From NCBI RefSeq assembly GCF_002902965.1, contig NZ_CP026107.1, positions 1,798,001 to 1,862,000 on the forward strand: a stretch of 64,000 nucleotides of DNA. The letters run 5' to 3'. Position numbers and translations under genes: made by a program. Shown here piece after piece: positions 17,811-26,432 of the stretch. Numbering within the stretch: the stretch's first letter is position 1; every line of letters starts with the position of its first letter. The notes under the pieces are model-generated. The model made no database searches and was not told where the DNA came from. It saw nothing but the letters and a program-made list of their open reading frames with translations. This stretch comes from Paraburkholderia hospita. GTDB taxonomy: Bacteria > Pseudomonadota > Gammaproteobacteria > Burkholderiales > Burkholderiaceae.

Positions 17811-19358
17811 TTAGTCGGTTGTCTTGACGTTCGAAGGTGTTGGAATCGGCGTGTCGGTGGTCGACGCGAGGCCGGTTTGCGTTGCGTCGAAACCGCCGCC
17901 CATCGCCTTGATCAAGCCGATTTGCTGATCGCGGCGCGCCATCTGCAGGTTGATGACGGACTTTTCGGCTGAGAGACGGTTGTCGTCCGCGTTCAACACA
18001 TGCAGTTGCTGGCTCAGTCCGGATCGGTAGCGAACCAGCGCCAGTTGATACGCCTTGGTCTGTGCATCCAGCGCCTGCTGCGAGTCGACCAGTTGCCGAT
18101 CCGTTGACTGGATCTGCGAAACCTGCGTGGCAACATCTGACAGCGCATTGATCAATGTGCGGTTGTAATTCGCCACGTCGTAGTCGAAGTCCGCATAGCG
18201 CTCCTTCAGTTGCGATCGCAGCGCCCCGGCATCGAAAATCGGCAAATGGATTGCCGGTCCCGCCTGCATCTGACGACTCGATGCGGTGAGGAAACGTCCC
18301 CACCCAAATGCGTCGAGACCCGCCGACAGCGAAAGATTGACGTCCGGGTAGAACTCGGCCTTCGCTTCCTTCACGTCGTGCATGGCCGCAGCGACCTGCC
18401 AGTAAGCAGCCACGATATCGGGCCGTCGCGAGATGAGGTCGGCCGGAAGGTTGTCCGGCAACGCGACCACGCGGCTCGCGCCGAATGAAGGATTGGCGAT
18501 CTTCAGTCCACGGTCCGGCCCCTGCCCCAGCAACGCGCCCAGCTTGTAGCGCACCGTTGTGATCTGCCCCTCGAGATCGCTGACGCTCGAACGGCTGGTT
18601 GCCGTCTCGCCGTATGCAGTCTGCTTTTCGACGTTCGTGTCGAGGCCTGCGCCGACGCGTCCATCCGTGATCCGCCCGATGTCTTCACGATTGCGCACTT
18701 CGCGGCTTTCGACATCGCGCAACGCGTAAAGGAGCGCGAGGCGGTTGTAGGTGCTTGCGACCGACGCAGCGAGCGTCACACGGACCTCTTCGGCTTCTGC
18801 CTGAGCCACCTTTTCCTGAGAGACGGCCTGACGAAGCCGCTCGCGATTCTTGCCCCACAGGTCGAGGTCCCACGACGCGCTGACCAGCAGGTTGTTTTCA
18901 CTCTGCGTCGAGCCCGCATAGGGTGGCGGCACGATCGCGTTGGCCGAGAAGTGTTCCCGGGTCCACGAGTAACTACCGCTTACGTTGGGATAGAGCAAGG
19001 ATTTCGCGCTGCCGACATAGGACGTCGCTTTCTCGATGCGGGCGCGTGCCTGATCGATGGTCGGGTTGTCCTTCAGCGCTTCGTCGATCAGTTTCGGCAA
19101 TTGCGGATCGCCGAACTGCTGCGCCCAATCGAGCGCGGGCCATTGACCGCCCTGGTCCGGCAAGCTCTGCTTCGTCTCATAGGTCGAAGGAGACTCGATC
19201 TTCTTGTCGCTCTTGATGCCAGCGTAGTTGACGCATCCCGCCAGACTGAATGCCGCGACTGCCGCAGCGAGCAACGCAGCCGGTTTGCCGGCGAACAACC
19301 CGCGTCGCTCTCCATTCGATCTACTTTCCAATGTCCTCATGTTCAATTGCGTGATCAT
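17811..19358 (-). CDS. NodT-family outer-membrane efflux lipoprotein
   Basis: This 515-residue TolC-like channel has a lipoprotein signal ending in LAGC (Cys42 from this start) and the duplicated OEP repeats of the NodT subfamily. Helical blocks such as NPTIDQARARIEKATSYVGS and the equatorial LPADLISRRPDI motif are clear. It would give the EmrAB pump a path across the outer membrane. The start at 19358 is preferred because GGATG lies upstream and no ribosome site fits Met7. A start further up at 19412 would put odd residues before the signal. It is second in the marR-led operon. Confidence 0.9.
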   Translation of the reverse strand: MITQLNMRTLESRSNGERRGLFAGKPAALLAAAVAAFSLAGCVNYAGIKSDKKIESPSTYETKQSLPDQGGQWPALDWAQQFGDPQLPKLIDEALKDNPTIDQARARIEKATSYVGSAKSLLYPNVSGSYSWTREHFSANAIVPPPYAGSTQSENNLLVSASWDLDLWGKNRERLRQAVSQEKVAQAEAEEVRVTLAASVASTYNRLALLYALRDVESREVRNREDIGRITDGRVGAGLDTNVEKQTAYGETATSRSSVSDLEGQITTVRYKLGALLGQGPDRGLKIANPSFGASRVVALPDNLPADLISRRPDIVAAYWQVAAAMHDVKEAKAEFYPDVNLSLSAGLDAFGWGRFLTASSRQMQAGPAIHLPIFDAGALRSQLKERYADFDYDVANYNRTLINALSDVATQVSQIQSTDRQLVDSQQALDAQTKAYQLALVRYRSGLSQQLHVLNADDNRLSAEKSVINLQMARRDQQIGLIKAMGGGFDATQTGLASTTDTPIPTPSNVKTTD

Positions 19359-19378
19359 GCTTTGGCATCCGTTAAAAA

Positions 19379-19390
19379 GTGTATATGCAC
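19379..19390. promoter_or_regulatory. candidate operator palindrome between marR and nodT
   Basis: GTGTATATGCAC matches its own reverse complement at 10 of 12 positions. It lies 20 bases upstream of the nodT start and 65 bases after marR. MarR proteins bind short palindromes of this kind, so it may be a second, internal control point. A block GGCATCC seen at 19364-19370 recurs upstream of marR at 19932-19938. Both are weak signals. Confidence 0.35.
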
Positions 19391-19455
19391 ATGCTAGGGT
19401 TCGTTGAGGCACTTATCAATGCGCGAGAATGCATCAGTTTGTTGCCTTGTCGTTA

Positions 19456-19890
19456 TCAGCCTTTGGGCACGTCGCGCGTGACGCGGAACAGTTCGTTCCT
19501 CAGATGCACGGCCTGCTGCTGGCCAAACACGACTTCGAAATTCGCCTGAGCAGCACGCCAATGAACAGTCGCCTGTTCGAATCTTTCGTGGCCCTTTTCG
19601 GTGAGCGTGAGGCGAAAACGTCGTTTGACCCGCTCCTCGGCGGGCGCCACCACAAGGCCATCACGCAACAGCGGTTTGAGGATGCGTACGAGCGTCGTCC
19701 GGTCCGTCACGAGCGCGTCGGCCAGTTGAATCATCGTTGATTTCGGATGGCGATTCAGCATGCTCAGGATGCTGAACTGGGTCGGCGTAATGCCGACCTT
19801 GCAAAGATGGCGTTCGTACAGCTTCGAGATATGCCGCGCTGCCTGCCGTACGGCAAAGCAATCATCGGTTTCGGATGAGATCGGGTTCAT
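19456..19890 (-). CDS. MarR-family transcriptional regulator of the efflux operon
   Basis: This 144-residue winged-helix protein has the recognition region TMIQLADALVTDRTTLVRIL and the wing PAEERVKRRFRLTLTEKG. It is the leading gene of marR-nodT-emrA-emrB, the arrangement in which EmrR/MarR proteins repress the pump and release on binding phenolic or other lipophilic drugs. Upstream on the minus strand, a TTGAAT and an AT-rich TATAAA-like segment (about 19925-19955) could be a promoter, but their spacing is poor. Self-repression is expected from the family, not shown. Confidence 0.9.
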   Translation of the reverse strand: MNPISSETDDCFAVRQAARHISKLYERHLCKVGITPTQFSILSMLNRHPKSTMIQLADALVTDRTTLVRILKPLLRDGLVVAPAEERVKRRFRLTLTEKGHERFEQATVHWRAAQANFEVVFGQQQAVHLRNELFRVTRDVPKG

Positions 19891-19981
19891 TTCTACGGGA
19901 TAGTCTGTGACACCGTGTTCTATTTATATTCGGCATCCTTAGTATTCAACATTAATCTGCCGGTTCGCTGGCAGGCTTGCT

Positions 19982-20233
19982 TCAGTTGCGCTCCGCCTCA
20001 ATCGATCGGCGTTTCAACCGTGCAGCATTTTCAGCGCTGCGTAAATCGGTGCCGAATGATTTCGTCGCCCAGCTGAGTGCGCCGATCCATCCCGCTATGG
20101 TCCATCCAAGGATGAGATTGAGGAGCAGAACGCGGGCCGCTTCCTGCTTCAGCCTGCGACGGGCGATCATCGAAGGTGTGAAATAAACGCCCACACCGAT
20201 TGCGACCAATACGTAAGACATGAATACGTGCAT
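19982..20233 (-). CDS. small two-helix membrane protein of the superinfection-immunity (Imm) type
   Basis: This 83-residue protein has two hydrophobic segments (about 3-20 and 36-56) separated by a basic loop MIARRRLKQEAARVLLLN. The pattern YFTPSMIARRR...LNLILGWTIAGWIGALSWA matches the superinfection immunity family named after phage T4 Imm, which blocks entry of a second phage DNA. Most bacterial homologs are chromosomal and of untested function. AGGTG precedes the ATG. It is isolated between marR and a LysR gene, and no phage genes are nearby. Confidence 0.7.
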   Translation of the reverse strand: MHVFMSYVLVAIGVGVYFTPSMIARRRLKQEAARVLLLNLILGWTIAGWIGALSWATKSFGTDLRSAENAARLKRRSIEAERN

Positions 20234-20400
20234 CTGGCACCTGTTCTGATAACGCTCGACTTCACGAAAAGCACTTGAAAGTGCATGCGCACAGAATAGC
20301 CAAACGACGTGTGGGAATCGATGCCTGTCACACCATCAAACTGTTGTTTCCAGATGCATCAATCGATGCGGACGTGGCGGGACGCGTACCGGCGCAACCG

Positions 20401-21306
20401 TCAGCGCGGCGCCGTACGCTCGAAAAAATCCGTCGCGTGATCGATGAACGCGCGCACCTTGGCGGGCAGGAGTGTCCGGTTGCTGTACGCCAGGCGGATC
20501 TCGATGCCAATGTCGGTGAGCTCAAAATCGGCGAGCAGACGAACGAGCGTCCCGGACGCCAGTTCGTTCTCGATGAGCGAGACGGGCACGATTCCAATGC
20601 CGAAACCCTGCAGCACCATTTCCCGGTTGAACGCCTGACTGTTCGATGACACGTCGAAACGAAGGGGAATCGTCAGTTCCTCATTGTCGATCCGAAAGCC
20701 GACGCTCGGTCGTCGAAGCGACGGCGACATGGCCACGAAGAGATGCTTGGCCAGTTCCGACGGGTGCTTCGGCGTAGACGTCCGCTGCAAATACTGCGGT
20801 GTCGCGACGATGATGAATGGAATGCGCTCGAGCAACCGCACCACGGCCGTCTCGCTCGTCAACATATAAGGCACGACGATGCCAAGATCGTAGCCGTCGG
20901 CCACGAGGTCGACGGGGCGTTCGGTCAGCGTGAGGTCCAGCGTGACTTTCGGGTGTGCGCGTTTGAATTCGGCAATCAGTGGAACGAGGCGCTCCATCGT
21001 CGCGGTCGTGTGGGCGACGAGGCGCAGCACGCCGCCCGCCTCTTTTGTCTGATTGCCGACGTCCGCTTCGAGTGCATCCAGATCATCGAGAATGCGCACG
21101 CAGCCTTCATAGAATCGCTCGGCTGCCTCGGTGAGCGATACCTGGCGCGTTGTCCGGTGCAGTAGTCGGCACCCCACGCGCTCCTCCAGCGCCGAGATGG
21201 CCCGCGACACCGCCGGCCGGGCCATGCCGTGCATGTCGGCTGCCCGCGCGAAGCTTTTCAATTCGACCACTGACCGGAAAACGCGCAGGCTTTCAACGTA
21301 GTCCAT
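20401..21306 (-). CDS. LysR-family transcriptional regulator
   Basis: This 301-residue protein has an N-terminal winged helix (MDYVESLRVFRSVVELKSFA; recognition region RPAVSRAISALEERVG) and a C-terminal substrate-binding domain of the periplasmic-binding type. It resembles the CrgA/AaeR-like subgroup. LysR genes usually control a divergent neighbour, but here the next gene upstream is on the same strand, so no target can be named. The 167 bases between it and the Imm-like gene show no clear signal. Confidence 0.92.
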   Translation of the reverse strand: MDYVESLRVFRSVVELKSFARAADMHGMARPAVSRAISALEERVGCRLLHRTTRQVSLTEAAERFYEGCVRILDDLDALEADVGNQTKEAGGVLRLVAHTTATMERLVPLIAEFKRAHPKVTLDLTLTERPVDLVADGYDLGIVVPYMLTSETAVVRLLERIPFIIVATPQYLQRTSTPKHPSELAKHLFVAMSPSLRRPSVGFRIDNEELTIPLRFDVSSNSQAFNREMVLQGFGIGIVPVSLIENELASGTLVRLLADFELTDIGIEIRLAYSNRTLLPAKVRAFIDHATDFFERTAPR

Positions 21307-21396
21307 GGAGAAATCTCGCTATACGTGCGGGAGCAACCGGTTTGCCGCGGTCTGTTGGACTGCTTGACTGTGCGGCTTCAGCGGGCGCCCGATTGC

Positions 21397-22104
21397 CTAT
21401 TTGTACAGCCTGGCCGGATGGTGCACGACATCCTTGACGCGCTGCATCCATCCGCCAGGCGCAGGCGCCAGGTTTGCAGACTCCCCGTGTCCGTCCATGT
21501 CTTGACGACGCCCCGCGTCATCCGCATTGCGATGGACGGGTTGGTACTGCACCGCGAATCGCACATGCAACACGGCCGACAACGCGCGCTCGTATGCCTT
21601 CTCATTGTCGTCGACGGGCATGAGCGCCGCGAGCGCTCTTGCAAATGCCGATGCGTCTTCCATGTCCGCGCCCGTCAATACGCCACGCTGCGAGAACGCG
21701 CGCTGCACATCATCTTTCAATGCCTGGACGGCGGCACCGACTTTATCGTATGCCTGGGCGGGCGCTTCGACATGGATCTGGAGATTGGATGAGCACATCG
21801 TCGGCGTGCCCGCGAGCACATTCCTGTCGCTCTCGACGCGCGACGCGAGATGCTTGATGTAGGCGACCGCGGCTGTGGGGATGTTCTCGCGCCGCCCGCA
21901 GTAATCGTGCACCCGGGAGGCGCCCTGAATCGCGGATGCAAAAGACGTGAAATCATCGAACTGCAGATGCCTGGCGGCACAGTCGAGGACGGCGTCAGGT
22001 GACAACCCGAGTTCGTGGGCCACCGACAGACTCGTCTTCATCGCGAGCAGAAGCCGTTCGCTCCATTCGTCCTGACGGTATCCTCTCACCGAACTCTCGT
22101 TCAT
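21397..22104 (-). CDS. hypothetical protein, unrecognised
   Basis: A 235-residue protein with no family I recognise. It is mostly helical and soluble, with no signal peptide or membrane helix. A first block (EWSERLLLAMKTSLSVAHEL) and a Cys-containing middle (CAARHLQFDDFTSFASAIQG) look like helical bundles. The C-terminal 60 residues are polar and probably disordered. The start at 22104 is chosen for GGGAG upstream; an open frame extends 20 residues further. Codon use is like its neighbours. It stands alone between LysR and TetR genes on the same strand. Confidence 0.6.
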   Translation of the reverse strand: MNESSVRGYRQDEWSERLLLAMKTSLSVAHELGLSPDAVLDCAARHLQFDDFTSFASAIQGASRVHDYCGRRENIPTAAVAYIKHLASRVESDRNVLAGTPTMCSSNLQIHVEAPAQAYDKVGAAVQALKDDVQRAFSQRGVLTGADMEDASAFARALAALMPVDDNEKAYERALSAVLHVRFAVQYQPVHRNADDAGRRQDMDGHGESANLAPAPGGWMQRVKDVVHHPARLYK

Positions 22105-22189
22105 CGCGGCTCCCGCCTGGACGTGTCGCATGCAGCGATAGTACGCCGGAAGGCCTTTCAGCACTATTACTGCGCCTGCGCCGCGTGCG

Positions 22190-22819
22190 TCAGCGTTTGC
22201 CCTGGCCGCCTTCCAGCGCGAAATTCCTGAGCAAGGTCTGCCGGCTCGCCTTCAATATTTCCTCGCCAAGCCGGGGGTCCGCCCCGCCGACCGCCCGCGA
22301 CAGAATGAGCGCGCCCACCATCTCGCTGTAGAACGCAATCGCCTCCCGGCGCGCTTCGTCCGTGTCCACGCTTTCGTCGCGCTGTTCGGCGACGAGCGCC
22401 GTCAACGTTTCGATCATCGTTTCGAGGCCGCTTGCAAAATTCGATTGCGCCTCAGTGCCGAGCCGGCGAACGTCCGCAGTCAGCCCGGCGACCGCGCAGC
22501 CCTGTTCAATGTCGTCGCAATGCGTGCCGGACAGGTAGAAATCCACCTGCCGCTTCAACCGGTTACCGCCACGCGTGATGGGCGCCGCGATCGCTTCCTT
22601 CAGGTCGCGGTTGGCCTTGTCCATCGCGCTCGCCACGACTTCGGCCGCGAGCGCCTCTTTCGATTCGAAGTGGTTGTAGAACCCGCCCTGCGTAAAACCC
22701 GCGGCCTTCATCAGCGCACTCAGGCCCACGCCGTCGATCCCATGCTCACGGAACAGTTTCTCCGAGGCCGCAATGATGGCCTTGCGGTTCTCCACCGCCT
22801 TCTGTTTTGAGACTCCCAT
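22190..22819 (-). CDS. TetR/AcrR-family repressor
   Basis: This 209-residue regulator has an N-terminal helix-turn-helix (ASEKLFREHGIDGVGLSALM then AAGFTQGGFYNHFESKEAL) and a helical ligand domain. Length and the Cys in EQGCAVAGLTAD match the common TetR_C group near oxidoreductases. The start at 22819 gives the standard short N-terminus, with GGAG 12 bases upstream. It diverges from the SnoaL-like and SDR genes. Two 18-base palindromic elements lie in the shared intergenic region, one overlapping the -35 area of its own promoter, which fits autorepression plus control of the divergent pair. Confidence 0.92.
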   Translation of the reverse strand: MGVSKQKAVENRKAIIAASEKLFREHGIDGVGLSALMKAAGFTQGGFYNHFESKEALAAEVVASAMDKANRDLKEAIAAPITRGGNRLKRQVDFYLSGTHCDDIEQGCAVAGLTADVRRLGTEAQSNFASGLETMIETLTALVAEQRDESVDTDEARREAIAFYSEMVGALILSRAVGGADPRLGEEILKASRQTLLRNFALEGGQGKR

Positions 22820-22849
22820 CGTTCGATGCTCCACGCCGTTGTCGGCCCA

Positions 22850-22855
22850 ATTATA
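22850..22855 (-). promoter_or_regulatory. -10 element of the tetR promoter
   Basis: A perfect TATAAT is read on the minus strand 31 bases upstream of the tetR start. No good -35 hexamer is seen 17 bases further up. The position that would hold it (22873-22878) is the left arm of the first palindrome. Confidence 0.55.
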
Positions 22856-22872
22856 ACGCCCTTCGAAAAATA

Positions 22873-22890
22873 CAATGGCGACCACCATTG
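22873..22890. promoter_or_regulatory. TetR-type operator palindrome 1
   Basis: CAATGGCGACCACCATTG has perfect six-base arms (CAATGG/CCATTG) around six bases. It covers the expected -35 position of the tetR promoter. Confidence 0.65.
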
Positions 22891-22916
22891 ACTTCGACCG
22901 ACAAATCACCCAAACT

Positions 22917-22934
22917 CAATGTCAATCACCATTG
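22917..22934. promoter_or_regulatory. TetR-type operator palindrome 2
   Basis: CAATGTCAATCACCATTG has five-base arms (CAATG/CATTG) and the same 18-base span as palindrome 1, 44 bases away start to start. It lies 39 bases before the SnoaL-like gene, where it could block that promoter. Confidence 0.6.
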
Positions 22935-22973
22935 TGTTTTCGGTGAATCCTTCAAACTGGACAGGAAATATTC

Positions 22974-23375
22974 ATGACCCACACCACCGAAGCAGCCAAC
23001 AAGGCCCTCGTGCTCGAAGCATTCGACACGCTTTTCAACCAGCGCGACTATGCCGCCGCGGAGCGGTACTGGTCGCCGGATTACATCCAGCACAGCGCGC
23101 ATATCGAACCGGGCCGCGATGGTCTGTTCAACCTGATCCGGACAGTGCCGCCGACGTTGCGATACGAACCAGGCGTGATCGTCGCGGACGGCGACTACGT
23201 GATCGTTCATGGCCGCTTTTCCGGTAACGGACGTCCCGTCGCATGGATCGCTGCCGACATCCTGCGCATAGAAAACGGCGTGCTGGCCGAGCACTGGGAC
23301 GTGTTGCAGGACGAAGCCAGCCAATCCGAATCGAAGAGCGGCCTGCCGATGTTCGGCACCCGCTTTCCGCGCTAA
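22974..23375 (+). CDS. SnoaL-like/NTF2-fold protein
   Basis: This 133-residue cone-fold protein belongs to the SnoaL-like group (VLEAFDTLFNQRDYAAAERYW at the start, then YIQHSAHIEPGRDG and HWDVLQDEAS). Members bind small hydrophobic ligands; some are cyclases or isomerases, many have unknown function. AGGAAAT precedes the start. It lies 30 bases before the SDR gene, so both are probably transcribed together and repressed by the divergent TetR protein. Confidence 0.85.
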   Translation: MTHTTEAANKALVLEAFDTLFNQRDYAAAERYWSPDYIQHSAHIEPGRDGLFNLIRTVPPTLRYEPGVIVADGDYVIVHGRFSGNGRPVAWIAADILRIENGVLAEHWDVLQDEASQSESKSGLPMFGTRFPR

Positions 23376-23405
23376 CAGCAACCTTCATTTCACAGCGAGT
23401 CGAAC

Positions 23406-24152
23406 ATGAAACTCACAGGCAACACCATCTTCATCACAGGCGGCGGCTCGGGCATCGGCCGCGGACTGGCCGAGGCGCTGCACAAGCGCGGCAACGAGGT
23501 CATCATTTCGGGCAGGCGCGCCGAGCGTCTGCAGGCAACCATCGATGCGAATCCCGGCATGCGCGCGGTGTCGCTCGACATCAACAATCCCGCGGACGTT
23601 CAGGCCGTTGCCGCCAGGCTGATTGCCGACTATCCCGACCTCAACGTGCTGATCAACAACGCCGGCGTCATGTATCCCGATGGCGCGCAAGGTCCCGTCG
23701 ACGACGACCTGATGCGCGCGACCGTCGATACGAATCTGCTTGGGCCGATCCGCATGACGTCCGCACTGATCGAGCATCTGAAGACGCGCGACGACGCGGT
23801 CGTCGCGAACGTGACGTCGGTATTGGGCTTCGTGCCGCTTGCAATCGCGGCGGTGTACAGCGCGACCAAGGCCGCATTGCATTCGTACACGCTGTCGCAG
23901 CGCTATCTGCTTCGGGACAGCAAGGTCTCGTTCATTGAAATCGCGCCGCCGTGGGTTCGCACGGAGTTGCTGAACAGCACCGAAGAAGAACGCGCGATGC
24001 CGCTCGATACGTTCATCGAAGGCGCAATCGAGCAACTGGGCACCGATACCAACGAAATCCTCGTGGGTCCCGCCGTGTCGATGCGCGCCAATCCGGGACC
24101 CGGCGAGCACGCGTGGGTCAACGAGTTCAACGACCTGTTTGCGGCGGGTTGA
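23406..24152 (+). CDS. short-chain dehydrogenase/reductase (DltE-like)
   Basis: This 248-residue classical SDR has cofactor loop TGGGSGIGRG (residues 11-20), NNAG at 84-87 and a catalytic set Ser138, Tyr151 and Lys155 in YSATK. It resembles DltE/YkvO-type oxidoreductases, commonly paired with a SnoaL-like protein and a TetR repressor in proteobacteria. The substrate is unknown. A basic residue in SGRRAER after the second beta strand suggests NADPH preference (inference). Confidence 0.88.
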   Translation: MKLTGNTIFITGGGSGIGRGLAEALHKRGNEVIISGRRAERLQATIDANPGMRAVSLDINNPADVQAVAARLIADYPDLNVLINNAGVMYPDGAQGPVDDDLMRATVDTNLLGPIRMTSALIEHLKTRDDAVVANVTSVLGFVPLAIAAVYSATKAALHSYTLSQRYLLRDSKVSFIEIAPPWVRTELLNSTEEERAMPLDTFIEGAIEQLGTDTNEILVGPAVSMRANPGPGEHAWVNEFNDLFAAG

Positions 24153-24184
24153 TCGCAACACGTTGCGGCCATCGGGCACTCGGG

Positions 24185-26230
24185 TCAGGACGCGTCGCCA
24201 GATTTCGTAGCTGGAAACAGCGACAGCCTGAGCCCAACGAGCGAATGCAGCGCACCTTTGCGCAGCTTGTAGCCAGGCGCACCGGGATCGGCCGCGAAGT
24301 CTGCGAGGATCCGCTCGATGGCGGCATCGACGTCGACTACAAGCGTCGGTGGTAAGCGTTGCCGATCGCCCGATTCGAGGCATCGTTCATAGTACGACCG
24401 CACATCGTCGAGCACGCGATTCAACACGACCGGCAACTCCCCGGAAAACTTGCCCGAAAGTCTGCGCAGGTCGAGTGTGTTGAGCGCAACGCGCATGTCG
24501 CGCAGGCTTTCCGTCGACGGGTGCTTGTCGTCGTCGCTCGGCGCCACGCGCGGAATAAGCTGCACGAGCCGGTCGAGCATGCGCGCGTTCAGATCGCGCT
24601 GCTGACCGATCGATAACGTGGACGCGCTGAGAACGACGTCCCGCCAGCTGGACCGGGTGAGTCGCGCCGTCGCCGCATCCGTTCCGAACGGGCGGATGAC
24701 GCCCGTCATCACCGAAGCGAACATCACACCGGCCAACCCCGCGAGATTGGCATTCAGGAAGTTCAAAATGTTGGCGTCATAGGCGCTGTCGATGCCAAGA
24801 AAAGTTGCCGTCGTCAACGCTACAAGCGTCGATATCAATGCCCATTTCGGACGTGGCATCAACAAGCCGAGCGGCACAAACAGGAATGAGAAGAAGATGA
24901 CCAGCACGCCGAAATCCTGGCCACTCGGCAACACGACAAACAGATAGAACGCTGAAATGACGACGCCCATCGTCGCGCACTTCAGAAAAGTAATCATCAT
25001 GGGCACGGGCTCGTCGAGCGCGGCGAAAAAGCAGACACCGATAGCGCCCAGCGACACGGCCGCCGCACCGTCCTGCCAGCCCGAAGCAATCCAGATGCTG
25101 GACGAAACGAAGATGACCAGCGCGGCCGAACCGGCGGAGAACAAGGCAAGACCTCGGTCGAGAAAAGCGTGACGCGTGCCGACCCGCCAATGACGAAACC
25201 GCGGTCGCCAGCTCGCTTTTTCGTGAACGATCATGTCGCGCAAGCTCCGGCAATCGGCCCACAGATCCACCACTTGCCGCAAGCGCGAAAGCGCGCTGGA
25301 TAACAGTGCCGCCTGCCAGGTCGTCAATTCGTTGCGGGCCGGGTCGAGTTGCGCGATACGCATCCGCAATAGCGGCGCCCCGTGCTCGGGGTCTTCGCCA
25401 AGCGACGCGTCCATCCAGCGGCAGGTATCGCGCAGTAGTTCGTTCAGGCCAACAGGAACGCCGGGCTCCGATTTTTGCGCGGCCGCGAGTATGTCGGCGA
25501 GAGCCGAGGTGATAGGCAATATCAGTTGCATCCGGCCTTGCAGTTCCTCGCTGCGAGCGAGAATCGCTGGGCTGACGTGGTCGTAGGCCAACTGGCTCAA
25601 CAGGAATTCGAAGCCGCGCACACTCGTCGCCATCTTCTGGCGGCTTCCCGACACGAGCGCGCCCACGGCCCGGCCCGCCAGCGACTCTTTCGCGTAAAGC
25701 GTGGCGTCGCGGAACCATGAATCGGTTCGCTCGATCAGCGTCGGCGCTAGCCGGCTCGGAAACAAAACGCTGCCGACGATGCTCGCGCAAACAATGCCAA
25801 GCGTGATCTCTTCAGTTCGCGCCACGGCCACATCGAAGATGCTCAGTGGGTTCGATAGCGCCGGTAACGCAATGACAGACAGCGAATAACTGGCGAGCAG
25901 GAAAACGTAGCTGCGGGCCGCACGCGTCGAGATCGAAATGTAGACGAACACGCCCGTCCATAACGCTATCAAAGCGCTCAACAGATAAGGCGTCTCCGCG
26001 AAAGGCGGCACGAGGGCGACGGAAGCGAGCGCGCCAAGCACGGTGCCGATCACGCGATACAGCGCCTTCGACCTTGTGGCGCCGACGAACGGGTTCGACA
26101 CGATATAGACGGATGCCAGCGCCCAGTACGGCCTCGGCAGGTCGAACCAGAACGCGATATAAAGCGCGAGCATCCCTGCAAGAAAGGTCTTTAGCGAAAA
26201 AATCCAGTCGCGCAGCGAAGGGAGATTCAT
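24185..26230 (-). CDS. FUSC/AaeB-family inner-membrane exporter
   Basis: This 681-residue protein has two blocks of about five membrane helices separated by a soluble domain, the layout of AaeB/FUSC efflux proteins (aromatic acid export). The start MNLPSLRDWIFSLKTFLAGM and the segment FDLPRPYWALASVYIVSNPF are typical family N-terminus. Unlike the FUSC gene at 32359 it has no adaptor or outer-membrane partner beside it. The sensor-kinase gene at 26433 is the nearest gene upstream on the same strand (202-base gap). Substrates are not known; aromatic carboxylates are the family precedent. Confidence 0.87.
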   Translation of the reverse strand: MNLPSLRDWIFSLKTFLAGMLALYIAFWFDLPRPYWALASVYIVSNPFVGATRSKALYRVIGTVLGALASVALVPPFAETPYLLSALIALWTGVFVYISISTRAARSYVFLLASYSLSVIALPALSNPLSIFDVAVARTEEITLGIVCASIVGSVLFPSRLAPTLIERTDSWFRDATLYAKESLAGRAVGALVSGSRQKMATSVRGFEFLLSQLAYDHVSPAILARSEELQGRMQLILPITSALADILAAAQKSEPGVPVGLNELLRDTCRWMDASLGEDPEHGAPLLRMRIAQLDPARNELTTWQAALLSSALSRLRQVVDLWADCRSLRDMIVHEKASWRPRFRHWRVGTRHAFLDRGLALFSAGSAALVIFVSSSIWIASGWQDGAAAVSLGAIGVCFFAALDEPVPMMITFLKCATMGVVISAFYLFVVLPSGQDFGVLVIFFSFLFVPLGLLMPRPKWALISTLVALTTATFLGIDSAYDANILNFLNANLAGLAGVMFASVMTGVIRPFGTDAATARLTRSSWRDVVLSASTLSIGQQRDLNARMLDRLVQLIPRVAPSDDDKHPSTESLRDMRVALNTLDLRRLSGKFSGELPVVLNRVLDDVRSYYERCLESGDRQRLPPTLVVDVDAAIERILADFAADPGAPGYKLRKGALHSLVGLRLSLFPATKSGDAS

Positions 26231-26432
26231 CGGAACAAATCGCGTGGGGGATCAGTTTCTCGCCCGGCAGATTGTCCAGGCCCGCAGTAAAACGACCCAC
26301 AGTGTCCCGCGTTTCTTCGAAGTCTGCCTGGACAATCGCATATAACGCGCACGCGTCGAAGCCGCAAAGGACGCGGCCATGCGGTTCACCTTGCTCGTCT
26401 GATGCGAAGGCGCGCAATATCGGCAGCCATTG

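Noticed and set aside
24154..24167. CGCAAC/GTTGCG palindrome between SDR and FUSC genes as a terminator
   Set aside because: The loop is only two bases and no T-run follows.
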